Shown piece after piece: positions 6,898-13,972 of a DNA stretch of 17,435 nucleotides; the stretch's first letter is position 1; every line of letters begins with the position of its first letter. The stretch lies in assembly GCA_024762735.1 (NCBI GenBank), contig JANTGU010000014.1, forward strand, positions 1 through 17,435. Direction: 5' to 3'. This DNA is from Bacteroidales bacterium. GTDB lineage: Bacteria > Bacteroidota > Bacteroidia > Bacteroidales > F082. The notes beneath the pieces are model-generated. The model made no database searches. It had not been told where the DNA came from and saw only the letters and a list, made by a program, of their open reading frames with translations. A program made the position numbers and the translations under genes.

Positions 6898-7086
6898 TTA
6901 CGCTTTGGCTCCTTCAACAACCAGTTTTCCTTTGTAAAAAAGGTCACCATCAACGTAGTAAGCACGATGATAAACATGAACAACACCGGTTGTAGGGCAT
7001 GTGGCCAGCTGAGGAGCTGTTGCTTTGTAATGGGTTCTTCTTTTATCTCTTCTGGTCTTCGAAATTTTTCTTTTAGGATGTGCCAT
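6898..7086 (-). CDS. rpmF: 50S ribosomal protein L32
   Basis: A structural protein of the large ribosomal subunit, 62 residues. The N-terminus [20 protein letters not shown] is diagnostic. Many bacteria have a zinc ribbon with four Cys in the second half. Here only one Cys remains (CPTTG at about 29-33), followed by [20 protein letters not shown]. It is therefore the zinc-independent form, which I recall as usual in many Flavobacteriia and relatives. It starts 21 nt downstream of yceD, the standard yceD-rpmF pair, so the two are co-transcribed. A terminator-like hairpin follows at 6822-6850, and a second short inverted repeat CCGGG-atag-CCCGG lies at 6874-6887 just past the stop. Confidence 0.97.
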   Translation of the reverse strand: MAHPKRKISKTRRDKRRTHYKATAPQLATCPTTGVVHVYHRAYYVDGDLFYKGKLVVEGAKA

Positions 7087-7107
7087 TTCTTTATGTTTTA
7101 ACTGTTA

Positions 7108-7629
7108 CTAATCAAGTTTAATATTTTTTAATGCAGCCCATCGCGGGTCTGAATCTCTTTTACCGTGTTTTTCAATCTGTTTAAGCATCTCAACATCGCA
7201 GGTACTGTTTCCCTTTTCATCATCGGGATGCACATGCTTTAATGGAAGCAATAAAACAATGTATTCGTAAAAATAGTGCCTCAGGTCGAAAGCAGCCTGT
7301 TCAAAGGGAATAGTAATAATTTCGTCGGAAACCTCTTCGGGCTCCTCCCCAAACTTAACAATAAGCTTAAAACTCCCTTCCAGAGGTTGCGAATACTTTT
7401 CTAAACAGCGGTCGCAATCTAACTCAACCTCACCCTTCAGCATAAAATCAAGGATTAGCATGGTTGACTCTTTAATCATCTCAACCGCTGCCATAACCTT
7501 GCCTTTGGCTATTTCGGAATACGAAAGACTTTGAAAGAACGTATCTCCGATTTCAAAATCAAATTGATGAGTTCCTAAACCCAATCCCTTGAAAGGGATT
7601 TCATAATCACTACTACCGCTCTTTTTCAT
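7108..7629 (-). CDS. yceD: YceD family protein (DUF177)
   Basis: A 173-residue member of the YceD/DUF177 family, encoded next to rpmF in most bacteria. The family has been linked to 23S rRNA accumulation and ribosome assembly (in plants and E. coli), with no known catalytic activity. The central signature ELDCDRCLE (69-77) contains the conserved CxxC pair (Cys72, Cys75), and the C-terminus DPRWAALKNIKLD (161-173) is the typical L-x-x-L-K ending. HPDDEKGNSTCD (134-145) is also a recognisable stretch of the Bacteroidota form. The stop lies 21 nt before rpmF. A TAAATTTG promoter-like box is located 54 nt upstream of the start. Identification is firm; the molecular role is inferred from the family. 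Confidence 0.93.
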   Translation of the reverse strand: MKKSGSSDYEIPFKGLGLGTHQFDFEIGDTFFQSLSYSEIAKGKVMAAVEMIKESTMLILDFMLKGEVELDCDRCLEKYSQPLEGSFKLIVKFGEEPEEVSDEIITIPFEQAAFDLRHYFYEYIVLLLPLKHVHPDDEKGNSTCDVEMLKQIEKHGKRDSDPRWAALKNIKLD

Positions 7630-7682
7630 CCTCTTCTCTTCTAAAATCGGGCGGCAAAAATAGTTACAATTATTGTTATAAA

Positions 7683-7690
7683 CAAATTTA
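7683..7690 (-). promoter_or_regulatory. Candidate -7 box (TAAATTTG) for yceD-rpmF
   Basis: The minus-strand TAAATTTG fits TAnnTTTG and is 54 nt upstream of the yceD start, within the divergent yceD/proline-dehydrogenase intergenic region. No good TTG box is seen 19-21 nt further upstream. Confidence 0.4.
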
Positions 7691-7823
7691 AGTTAAACCT
7701 TTTTTCTTTTAGCCGGTATAATAGTTAACCGTCTGTTTTATTGAGCAGTAGCTGTTACTGTTTTTAAACCATATAAATTATTGTAAATGCATACTATTGC
7801 CTATTATTTGTGGTCAGAATATA

Positions 7824-7831
7824 TATTTTTG
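7824..7831 (+). promoter_or_regulatory. Candidate -7 box (TATTTTTG) for the proline dehydrogenase gene
   Basis: TATTTTTG fits TAnnTTTG and ends 20 nt before the ATG at 7852. The nearest TTG (7797-7799) is 24 nt upstream, slightly further than ideal. The box lies inside the longer open frame that begins at 7810, which argues that translation starts at 7852 and not at 7810. Confidence 0.45.
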
Positions 7832-7851
7832 CACCATTAAAATTTAAAGCT

Positions 7852-8769
7852 ATGATGTGGTTTAACAAAATGGTAGCTGCCATGCTGCCTCTTATGCCAA
7901 AGAATTTGGTTTGGATTTTTTCAAAAAGATACATTGCAGGCACCAAGTTAAGCCAGGCGGTATCCATTTCGCAAAAGTTAAATGGTGAAGGCTATATGGT
8001 CACCATCGATTTATTGGGCGAGTTTATTGAAGATTTGTCGGAAGCCACTAAAAATAAAGAGGAGTACCTTAATATTGTTGACACCATTCAAAAAAATGGC
8101 ATCGATGGCAACTACTCGTTAAAACCCACCATGTTTGGCCTGCTGCTTGACAAGGAGGTGGCCTATCAAAATATTCGCGAGATTGTTAAAAAAGCTGTTG
8201 AGTATAACAACTTTGTCCGTATCGACATGGAAGACTCTTCGTGTGTTGACATGGAGATAGAGATTTACAGAAAGCTGAAAAAAGAGTTTCCAAAAAATGT
8301 TGGCTTGGTAATGCAGGCTTACATGCGCCGCACCATGAACGATTTACAATCGATGATGGACATGCATACGAAAGAGGATCCTTTGAACTTCCGTTTATGC
8401 AAGGGTATTTATGTGGAACCTGCTTCCATTGCGTACAAAAAATATGAAGAAATCAATGCACATTACCTTGAGGATTTGGAATTTCTATTGAAAAACGGAG
8501 TTTACGTCGGCATCGCCACCCACGATACACCGCTGATAGAAGGCGCTTACAAACTACTTGAAAAATATCAGGTTCCTAAAGACAAATACGAGTTTCAAAT
8601 GCTATACGGGGTAACCCCGGCCTTGCGAAAGTCGATTATCGACAAAGGCCATCGCCTCAGGGTTTACGTGCCTTTTGGAAAAGATTGGTTTGCCTATTCC
8701 ACCCGTCGGCTAAAGGAAAATCCCAAGATGGCCGCTGAAATCATGAAAGCATTATTTGTCAGAGGCTAA
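7852..8769 (+). CDS. Stand-alone proline dehydrogenase (ProDH family)
   Basis: A FAD-dependent proline dehydrogenase domain protein of 305 residues, oxidising L-proline to pyrroline-5-carboxylate and passing electrons to the quinone pool. The family motifs are in order: SLKPTMFGL (89-97), RIDMED (123-128), LVMQAYMRRT (152-161), FRLCKGIY (180-187), ATHD (222-225), YEFQMLYGV (246-254) and VYVPFGKDWFAYSTRRLKEN (271-290), with the paired arginines that bind the proline carboxylate. I start at ATG 7852 (MMWFNKM) because a promoter-like TATTTTTG lies just upstream and the alternative start at 7810 would overlap it. ATG 7855 is equally possible. It is the monofunctional form; the P5C dehydrogenase partner (PutA C-half) is not in this window. 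No DNA-binding domain is present. It stands as a single gene, divergent from yceD. Confidence 0.92.
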   Translation: MMWFNKMVAAMLPLMPKNLVWIFSKRYIAGTKLSQAVSISQKLNGEGYMVTIDLLGEFIEDLSEATKNKEEYLNIVDTIQKNGIDGNYSLKPTMFGLLLDKEVAYQNIREIVKKAVEYNNFVRIDMEDSSCVDMEIEIYRKLKKEFPKNVGLVMQAYMRRTMNDLQSMMDMHTKEDPLNFRLCKGIYVEPASIAYKKYEEINAHYLEDLEFLLKNGVYVGIATHDTPLIEGAYKLLEKYQVPKDKYEFQMLYGVTPALRKSIIDKGHRLRVYVPFGKDWFAYSTRRLKENPKMAAEIMKALFVRG

Positions 8770-8833
8770 TCGTTTAATAAGGCTGCAAGACCTCCGTTCA
8801 GCGTAGGGCAAAAATTATGCTTCGGCTTATTGC

Positions 8834-8864
8834 TTGAATAACAAATTTTTTTTATCTATCTTTG
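8834..8864 (+). promoter_or_regulatory. Bacteroidota-type promoter upstream of the GT5-like gene
   Basis: TTG (8834-8836), 20-nt spacer, then TATCTTTG (8857-8864), a full match to the -33/-7 arrangement of the Bacteroidota primary sigma factor. The start codon is at 8893, leaving a leader of roughly 20 nt. This is one of the two best promoter candidates in the window. Confidence 0.6.
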
Positions 8865-8892
8865 CACTCCCAAAAAAACTAAAAGCATCGAT

Positions 8893-9702
8893 ATGATTAA
8901 AAAGAGGGTTCTATTTGTAGCTCAGGAAATTACCCCATACCTTCCTGAGACCAACATGAGTAAAATTTGCCGTTTTCTGCCACAGAAAACCCAGGAATCA
9001 GGAAAAGAGATAAGAACTTTTATGCCGCGCTACGGTTTGGTTAACGAGCGCCGAAACCAACTTCACGAAGTGATTCGCCTGTCGGGTATGAACCTTATTA
9101 TCGACGAAATCGACCACCCGTTAATTATCAAGGTGGCCTCCATCCAGCAAGCCAGGATGCAGGTTTATTTTATTGATAACGAAGATTATTTCCACCGCAA
9201 GTTTCTTTTTAAAGATAAAAACAACAAGTTTTTTGAAGATAATGACGAGCGGACGGCCTTTTTCGCCCGGGGGGTGATGGAAACAGTTAAAAAACTGGGC
9301 TGGGCACCCGACATTATCCATCTTCACGGGTGGTTTAGCATGCTGGTACCCTTTTACGTGAAAACCCTTTATAAAGACAACCCGATTTTTACCCACGCCA
9401 AAATTATCCTTTCGTTGTACGATGATGCTTTTACTGATACATTCAGTAATAATTTCGCCAAAAAAATAATGGTTAAAGGAATGGACGAAAATCTTTTTCA
9501 ACATTATAATAATGCCGATTATCACACGTTGATGAAAGGTGCTATCGAGCTAGCGGATGCATTTATCATGGGAAGCGAAGAGATTGACCCCAAGATATTG
9601 GAAGCTGCCAAGGCTACCGGCAAACCGATTCTCGATTATCAGAATGAAGAAGATTATCACGTGAAGTACAATGAGTTTTATGATCAAATTATCGGAGAGT
9701 AG
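8893..9702 (+). CDS. Glycogen/starch synthase N-domain-like protein (GT5, lacks the donor half)
   Basis: A 269-residue protein resembling only the N-terminal Rossmann half (Glyco_transf_5, PF08323) of bacterial glycogen synthase, which is normally about 480 residues. It starts KKRVLFVAQEITPYLPET (3-20), like GlgA, but where GlgA has the ADP-glucose-binding KTGGL motif this protein has ETNMSKICRFLP (19-30). DIIHLHGWFSMLVPFYVK (140-157) corresponds to the GlgA D-I-x-H-x-H-x-W segment, and ADAFIMGSEEI (221-231) to the end of the N-domain. The C-terminal GT1-type domain with the catalytic Glu region is absent, and the frame ends cleanly, so this is a designed half protein and not a truncation by mutation. 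Glycosyl transfer from ADP-glucose is unlikely. From memory, the same short protein precedes DUF4270 and glmS in other Bacteroidota. It is 22 nt upstream of the DUF4270 gene. Confidence 0.85.
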   Translation: MIKKRVLFVAQEITPYLPETNMSKICRFLPQKTQESGKEIRTFMPRYGLVNERRNQLHEVIRLSGMNLIIDEIDHPLIIKVASIQQARMQVYFIDNEDYFHRKFLFKDKNNKFFEDNDERTAFFARGVMETVKKLGWAPDIIHLHGWFSMLVPFYVKTLYKDNPIFTHAKIILSLYDDAFTDTFSNNFAKKIMVKGMDENLFQHYNNADYHTLMKGAIELADAFIMGSEEIDPKILEAAKATGKPILDYQNEEDYHVKYNEFYDQIIGE

Positions 9703-9724
9703 AAAAATAAACAGTGTTGCCCTG

Positions 9725-11059
9725 ATGCGCAAAAGCCTGTTTATATTACCCCTTGTTTTCCTTTTGTTATTGTTTTCGTGTAGAAAAAGCCCACACACCA
9801 TCGGCGCTTCCATACTACCCGAAAATGCCCAGCTTAAAATTGTTTACGGTTATTGGGATGGCCTTTACGGTCACTCGGTGATAGTGGATTCCGTGAGAAC
9901 CGATGAGCTCCCGCGAAACATGCTTGGCAGCATGCACGACTCTGTGTTTGGCGTTACCACTGCCAACATTGCCGCGCAGATTACCCTTACCTCTAACGGG
10001 GTTGATTTTGGCGCGAACCCTCAACTGGATTCACTGGTCTTGTATTTGCGTTATAATGGCGAAATTTATGGCGACAGCTCAACCGTACAACATCTTCATA
10101 TTTACGAACTCAGTGACGATATTTATTTAGATAGCGCTTACCACTCCAGGAGTACCTTTCAGCATTACGATGTTGATTATGCCGACTTGAGCTACAAACC
10201 TGCGCCGCACGACAGCGTCGTTTTCGGAGAAGGTGATTTGGCCGATACCGCAGCACCTCAAATGGTCATTAGCCTGAGCAACCTGTCTCCCGAGCTGGGA
10301 CAAAAGATATTAAATGCCGACACCACCACCCTAGACTCTGACAGCGCCTTTCGCGAGTATTTCAAAGGCCTCTATTTTGAATCGGAGCCGGTGGTTTCAA
10401 AAGGTGCCATGTTTGCCGTTAATTTTTTGGCAAGCGGTGCACACGGGTCGCAGCTGATGCTATATTATCACAACGATGAAGATGATTCTTTAAGTTATCG
10501 CCTTAGCGCTAATATAACCACCGCCCGTGCCAACAACTATGTGCATAACTACAGCTCCTCTCCTGCCGATTTTAAGCAACAGGTGCTTGATGGGGATACA
10601 TCGTTGGGATTTGAAAAATTGTATGTTCAGGGTGCAGGAGGTGTAAAAACCATCCTCAGGGTGCCCGACATAAAAGACTATACCGACAGCAGCCGAATTG
10701 CCTTTAACGAGGTTAAACTCTTCATTCCCGGGGCTACCACCCCCCTGATTCCTCCCGAGCGATTGGCGCTGGTAGAAAGATCCGGCGACAGCACTTATAT
10801 CCCTTTAATCGATCAGTATGAAGGCGACAGCTATTTTGGCGGCACTTACCAAAGCAGCACCAACGAGTACGTTTTCCGCATTACGCGGTACATGCAAAGT
10901 CTTTACTCGGGTGGCAGAGCTAACCAAGGACTATACTTGTTTGTTTCGGGTGCTTCCATCAATCCTGAAAACTTTGTGATTAAAGGCAATAAATACGAAG
11001 GAGATACTACGGGAATGCGTATGGAAATTATCTACACCAAGTTGGACGATACAAACTAA
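9725..11059 (+). CDS. DUF4270 family lipoprotein
   Basis: A 444-residue exported lipoprotein of unknown function (DUF4270, a family known mainly from Bacteroidota). The ATG at 9725 gives MRKSLFILPLVFLLLLFSC, a type II signal peptide with lipidated Cys19; the open frame extends upstream to 9671 but would overlap the preceding gene and bury the signal. The next residues, RKSPHTIGASILPEN, lack an acidic residue right after the Cys, so no retention signal can be asserted. The mature part is rich in beta-type sequence (DSLVLYLRYNGEIYGDSS, VSLG-like stretches), suggesting a beta-rich surface or periplasmic protein. LLPEN-like and RMEIIYTKL (C-terminal) features fit the family. It lies 22 nt after the GT5-like gene and 53 nt before glmS, whose promoter candidate overlaps its 3' end. 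Confidence 0.85.
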   Translation: MRKSLFILPLVFLLLLFSCRKSPHTIGASILPENAQLKIVYGYWDGLYGHSVIVDSVRTDELPRNMLGSMHDSVFGVTTANIAAQITLTSNGVDFGANPQLDSLVLYLRYNGEIYGDSSTVQHLHIYELSDDIYLDSAYHSRSTFQHYDVDYADLSYKPAPHDSVVFGEGDLADTAAPQMVISLSNLSPELGQKILNADTTTLDSDSAFREYFKGLYFESEPVVSKGAMFAVNFLASGAHGSQLMLYYHNDEDDSLSYRLSANITTARANNYVHNYSSSPADFKQQVLDGDTSLGFEKLYVQGAGGVKTILRVPDIKDYTDSSRIAFNEVKLFIPGATTPLIPPERLALVERSGDSTYIPLIDQYEGDSYFGGTYQSSTNEYVFRITRYMQSLYSGGRANQGLYLFVSGASINPENFVIKGNKYEGDTTGMRMEIIYTKLDDTN

Positions 11060-11071
11060 TTTGTACATTTG
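11042..11071 (+). promoter_or_regulatory. Candidate glmS promoter overlapping the end of the DUF4270 gene
   Basis: TTG (11042-11044), 19-nt spacer, TACATTTG (11064-11071), a full -33/-7 match. The -33 box is inside the last codons of the DUF4270 gene and the -7 box just past its stop, 42 nt before the glmS ATG. It would allow glmS to be transcribed independently of the two upstream genes. Confidence 0.5.
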
Positions 11072-11112
11072 TCTAACTTTTTTTTAAACGTTTTTACTTA
11101 TACTTTTTATTC

Positions 11113-12954
11113 ATGTGTGGAATTGTTGCTTATCTGGGATCGAAAGATGCTTACCCTATTCTTATTAATGGATTATACAAGCTTGAATATCGTGGTTACG
11201 ACAGTGCAGGGGTAGCCATCCTTGACAAGGAACTATCGGTGTACAAAACCAAGGGGAAAGTTTCTAAACTGGATCAATTTGTTGAAGATAAAAACACCGG
11301 CGGCTCCATCGGTATCGCCCACACACGGTGGGCCACCCACGGTGAGCCAAACACGGAAAATGCCCATCCTCACTATTCGATGAATAAAAAGATTGCCATT
11401 ATTCACAATGGCATCATCGAGAATTATGCCACCCTGAAAGAGGAACTGAAAGGAAGGGGATATACCTTTAATTCGGAAACCGACACCGAAGTGCTGGCCA
11501 ACCTTATCGAGGATGTGATGCACAACGAGTCGTGCTCGCTGCAGGAGGCAGTCCTCATCGCCCTGAACCAGGTGGTGGGTGCCTACGCGTTGGTGGTTAT
11601 CTCGGAAGGAGAACCCGACAGCCTTATTGCAGCCCGAAAAGGGAGCCCCATGGTGATAGGTATAGGTGGTGACGATGATTTTTTTATCGCTTCGGATGCC
11701 ACGCCCATTATAGAATACACCAAAAATGTGGTGTATATGAATGATGAAGAGATTGCCATCCTGAAAAAAGGGGAACCTCTTAAAATAAAAACCATCGCCA
11801 ACAAGGATAAAACCCCTTACGTGCAAGAGCTGGAGTTTAACCTGAATGCCCTTGAGAAGGGAGGTTTTGAACATTTTATGCTCAAAGAGATATACGAACA
11901 ACCCACTTCCATACGCGATAGTTTGCGCGGCCGTTTGCGAGCCAAAGAGGGCGTAGTTTCGCTGGGGGGTATCGTTGATTATGAACAAAAGATCGTGCAT
12001 GCCAACAAAATCATCATGATTGCCTGCGGGACTTCGTGGCATGCCTGCCTGGTGGGGGAATACCTGTTTGAAGACCTTGCCCGGATACCGGTGGAGGTGG
12101 AATACGCGTCCGAATTTCGTTACCGCAACCCGATTATTACCGAAAACGATGTGGTTATTGCCGTATCACAATCGGGCGAAACAGCCGATACGCTGGCAGC
12201 CATTGAACTGGCCAAAGAAAAAGGTGCTACCGTTTTGGGGGTTTGTAACGTGGTGGGTTCTTCCATTTCGAGGGCAACCCACGCGGGCTCTTATACCCAT
12301 GCCGGCCCTGAAATCGGGGTGGCATCTACCAAGGCCTTCACGGCACAGGTTACCGTGTTAACCATGATGGCCTTGCGCATGGCTCAGCTCAAGGGCACAA
12401 TTCCGACGTCGCGATTCATGCAGCTGTTGCACGAAATGGAAGCTATCCCCGACAAGGTGGAAGCAGTGCTCAACGACGACGGGGTGGCCAAACAAATTGC
12501 AGAAAAATATCAACAAGCCACCAACTTTCTCTATCTTGGCAGGGGCTATAACTTTCCTGTGGCTCTCGAGGGTGCTTTAAAACTGAAAGAGATATCGTAT
12601 ATTCATGCTGAAGGCTACCCTGCCGCCGAAATGAAACATGGCCCCATCGCGCTTATAGATAAAGATATGCCGGTAGTTTTTATTGCTACCAACAACGTGA
12701 TTTACGAAAAAGTGGTTAGCAATATTCAAGAGGTTAAGGCCCGGAATGGCAATGTAATTGCCATTGTTACCCAGGGTGATAAAGTGGTTAGAGGACTGGC
12801 CGATTACGTGATTGAAATACCCGCAACCGAGGATATGTTTGTGCCATTGCTGGCTTCGATACCCCTACAAAAACTTGCGTATTATATTGCCGTGATGAGG
12901 GGATGCAACGTGGATCAACCACGTAACCTGGCCAAGTCGGTGACGGTGGAATAA
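11113..12954 (+). CDS. glmS: Glutamine--fructose-6-phosphate aminotransferase (isomerizing)
   Basis: GlmS converts fructose-6-phosphate and glutamine to glucosamine-6-phosphate, the committed step to UDP-GlcNAc for peptidoglycan and lipopolysaccharide, in the cytoplasm. The 613-residue protein is full length. Cys2 is the N-terminal nucleophile of the glutaminase domain (MCGIVAYLG), followed by LEYRGYDSAGVA (24-35), HTRWATHG (71-78) and HNGIIENY (97-104). The two SIS isomerase domains show IACGTSWHA (303-311), SQSGETADT (352-360) and the glmS terminus LAKSVTVE. It follows the GT5-like and DUF4270 genes and is 28 nt upstream of a methyltransferase gene. The 53-nt gap upstream is too short for a glmS ribozyme, and none is seen. 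Identification is secure. Confidence 0.98.
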   Translation: MCGIVAYLGSKDAYPILINGLYKLEYRGYDSAGVAILDKELSVYKTKGKVSKLDQFVEDKNTGGSIGIAHTRWATHGEPNTENAHPHYSMNKKIAIIHNGIIENYATLKEELKGRGYTFNSETDTEVLANLIEDVMHNESCSLQEAVLIALNQVVGAYALVVISEGEPDSLIAARKGSPMVIGIGGDDDFFIASDATPIIEYTKNVVYMNDEEIAILKKGEPLKIKTIANKDKTPYVQELEFNLNALEKGGFEHFMLKEIYEQPTSIRDSLRGRLRAKEGVVSLGGIVDYEQKIVHANKIIMIACGTSWHACLVGEYLFEDLARIPVEVEYASEFRYRNPIITENDVVIAVSQSGETADTLAAIELAKEKGATVLGVCNVVGSSISRATHAGSYTHAGPEIGVASTKAFTAQVTVLTMMALRMAQLKGTIPTSRFMQLLHEMEAIPDKVEAVLNDDGVAKQIAEKYQQATNFLYLGRGYNFPVALEGALKLKEISYIHAEGYPAAEMKHGPIALIDKDMPVVFIATNNVIYEKVVSNIQEVKARNGNVIAIVTQGDKVVRGLADYVIEIPATEDMFVPLLASIPLQKLAYYIAVMRGCNVDQPRNLAKSVTVE

Positions 12955-12982
12955 TGTTTATTTACAAAACGAATCCAATCCA

Positions 12983-13783
12983 ATGAATAAAGGAGATGTT
13001 TCTCATTTTCTTCGCGTGGCCGGTTTGATGCACCTAACAGACAAGCTGCGATACCATTTTTACAAGATAAAAAACTTCAACAAAAACAGCCGCTTTAAAA
13101 AGCAGCATCCAACGATTAAGCTGCCCCCCGATTATTACATCTACGAGTCCTTTCAAATTGACTACGAAGAGTATTACCTTAAAAGTCGTGAATCGGCTCG
13201 ATGGATAGTTAGTTTTTTACAAAAATACAAACCTGTCGGCCCTTACAACATCCTGGACTGGGGTTGTGGCCCGGGGCGCATTATCAGACACCTCCCTGAC
13301 GTGTTAGATAAAGAGAGCCGTTTTTTTGGTACCGACTATAACGCCGCGTCTATCAAGTGGTGCAAGGCCAATCTTCCTGACATCGATTTTAACCTGAACG
13401 GCCTGGAGGCAGAGCTGCCCTACGATGATGGTTTTTTCGATTACATTTACGGCATCTCCATTTTTACCCACCTTTCCGAAAAGATGCACCACGAGTGGAT
13501 GGTTGAACTACACAGGGTGTTAAAGCCGGGCGGTATTCTTATGCTGACACTCCATGGAGACGCCTTCATGCCCAAGTTATCAAAAGCGGAATTAGCTGAA
13601 TACAACGCGGGCAATATAGTCGTTCGCGGGAACGTGAAAGAGGGACACCGAACCTTTGCCGCTTTTCATCCAAAAGCTTTTACCGACCGGTTGTTTAAAC
13701 CGTTTGACGTGCTGGAACACATCGCTCAAAAAGCAGGCACGGGCAAACCCCAACAAGATGTTTGGGTTGTGCGGAAGAGATAG
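12983..13783 (+). CDS. Class I SAM-dependent methyltransferase
   Basis: A 266-residue Rossmann-type SAM methyltransferase of unknown substrate. Motif I is ILDWGCGPGR (90-99), the acidic motif II position is Asp118 in FGTDYNAAS, and the later strand is LPYDDGFFDYIYGISIFTHL (145-164), followed by ELHRVLKPGGILMLTLHGD (175-193), the standard Methyltransf_11-like core. The first 80 residues are helical and basic, with MHLTDKLRYHFYKIKNFNKN at 16-35, which may be a substrate or membrane-surface contact. There is no signal peptide. It begins 28 nt after the glmS stop and probably sits on the same transcript, although no functional link to amino-sugar synthesis is proved. Similar proteins occur in polysaccharide and O-antigen gene clusters, so methylation of a sugar or lipid is a guess only. 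Family certain; substrate unknown. Confidence 0.85.
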   Translation: MNKGDVSHFLRVAGLMHLTDKLRYHFYKIKNFNKNSRFKKQHPTIKLPPDYYIYESFQIDYEEYYLKSRESARWIVSFLQKYKPVGPYNILDWGCGPGRIIRHLPDVLDKESRFFGTDYNAASIKWCKANLPDIDFNLNGLEAELPYDDGFFDYIYGISIFTHLSEKMHHEWMVELHRVLKPGGILMLTLHGDAFMPKLSKAELAEYNAGNIVVRGNVKEGHRTFAAFHPKAFTDRLFKPFDVLEHIAQKAGTGKPQQDVWVVRKR

Positions 13784-13972
13784 AAAAGGTAAAAAGCCCT
13801 CACTTTGGTTACGACAAATGGTATGAGTATTGGCATATTAAATAGTAGATTCCCGTTAAATCGCCATACAAATAATTCGAGCTACAAACCTTGATATTTA
13901 CAACTTTCCCTGCCATTTCTGACACAAAATGTTATGCACTGTCGTTAAACACGCTTTAAAATCTTATGCTCA
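13784..13972. other. Convergent intergenic gap
   Basis: This AT-rich stretch lies between the ends of the methyltransferase gene (plus) and the efflux adaptor gene (minus). I see no clear hairpin with T-run for either direction, no repeat and no reading frame of note. Short GTTATGC and GTTAAAC sequences occur at about 13931-13949 but do not form a paired recombination site. Confidence 0.5.

Noticed and set aside
7810..7851. Upstream start for the proline dehydrogenase gene
   Set aside because: It would overlap the promoter-like TATTTTTG at 7824-7831, and the 14 added residues have no family resemblance.
9671..9724. Upstream start for the DUF4270 gene, overlapping the end of the GT5-like gene
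   Set aside because: The lipoprotein signal begins precisely at ATG 9725; the longer form would bury the signal peptide.
11060..11112. glmS ribozyme
   Set aside because: The leader is only 53 nt and has no ribozyme core; ribozyme-controlled glmS is mainly a Firmicutes feature.
11233..12042. Long open frame on the minus strand inside glmS
   Set aside because: It is a shadow of a strongly conserved coding gene; its translation has no family features.
13925..13952. Integron attC-like GTTATGC / GTTAAAC motifs near the end of the efflux adaptor gene
   Set aside because: There is no matching inverted complementary core or palindromic arms, and no cassette-like gene or integrase nearby.
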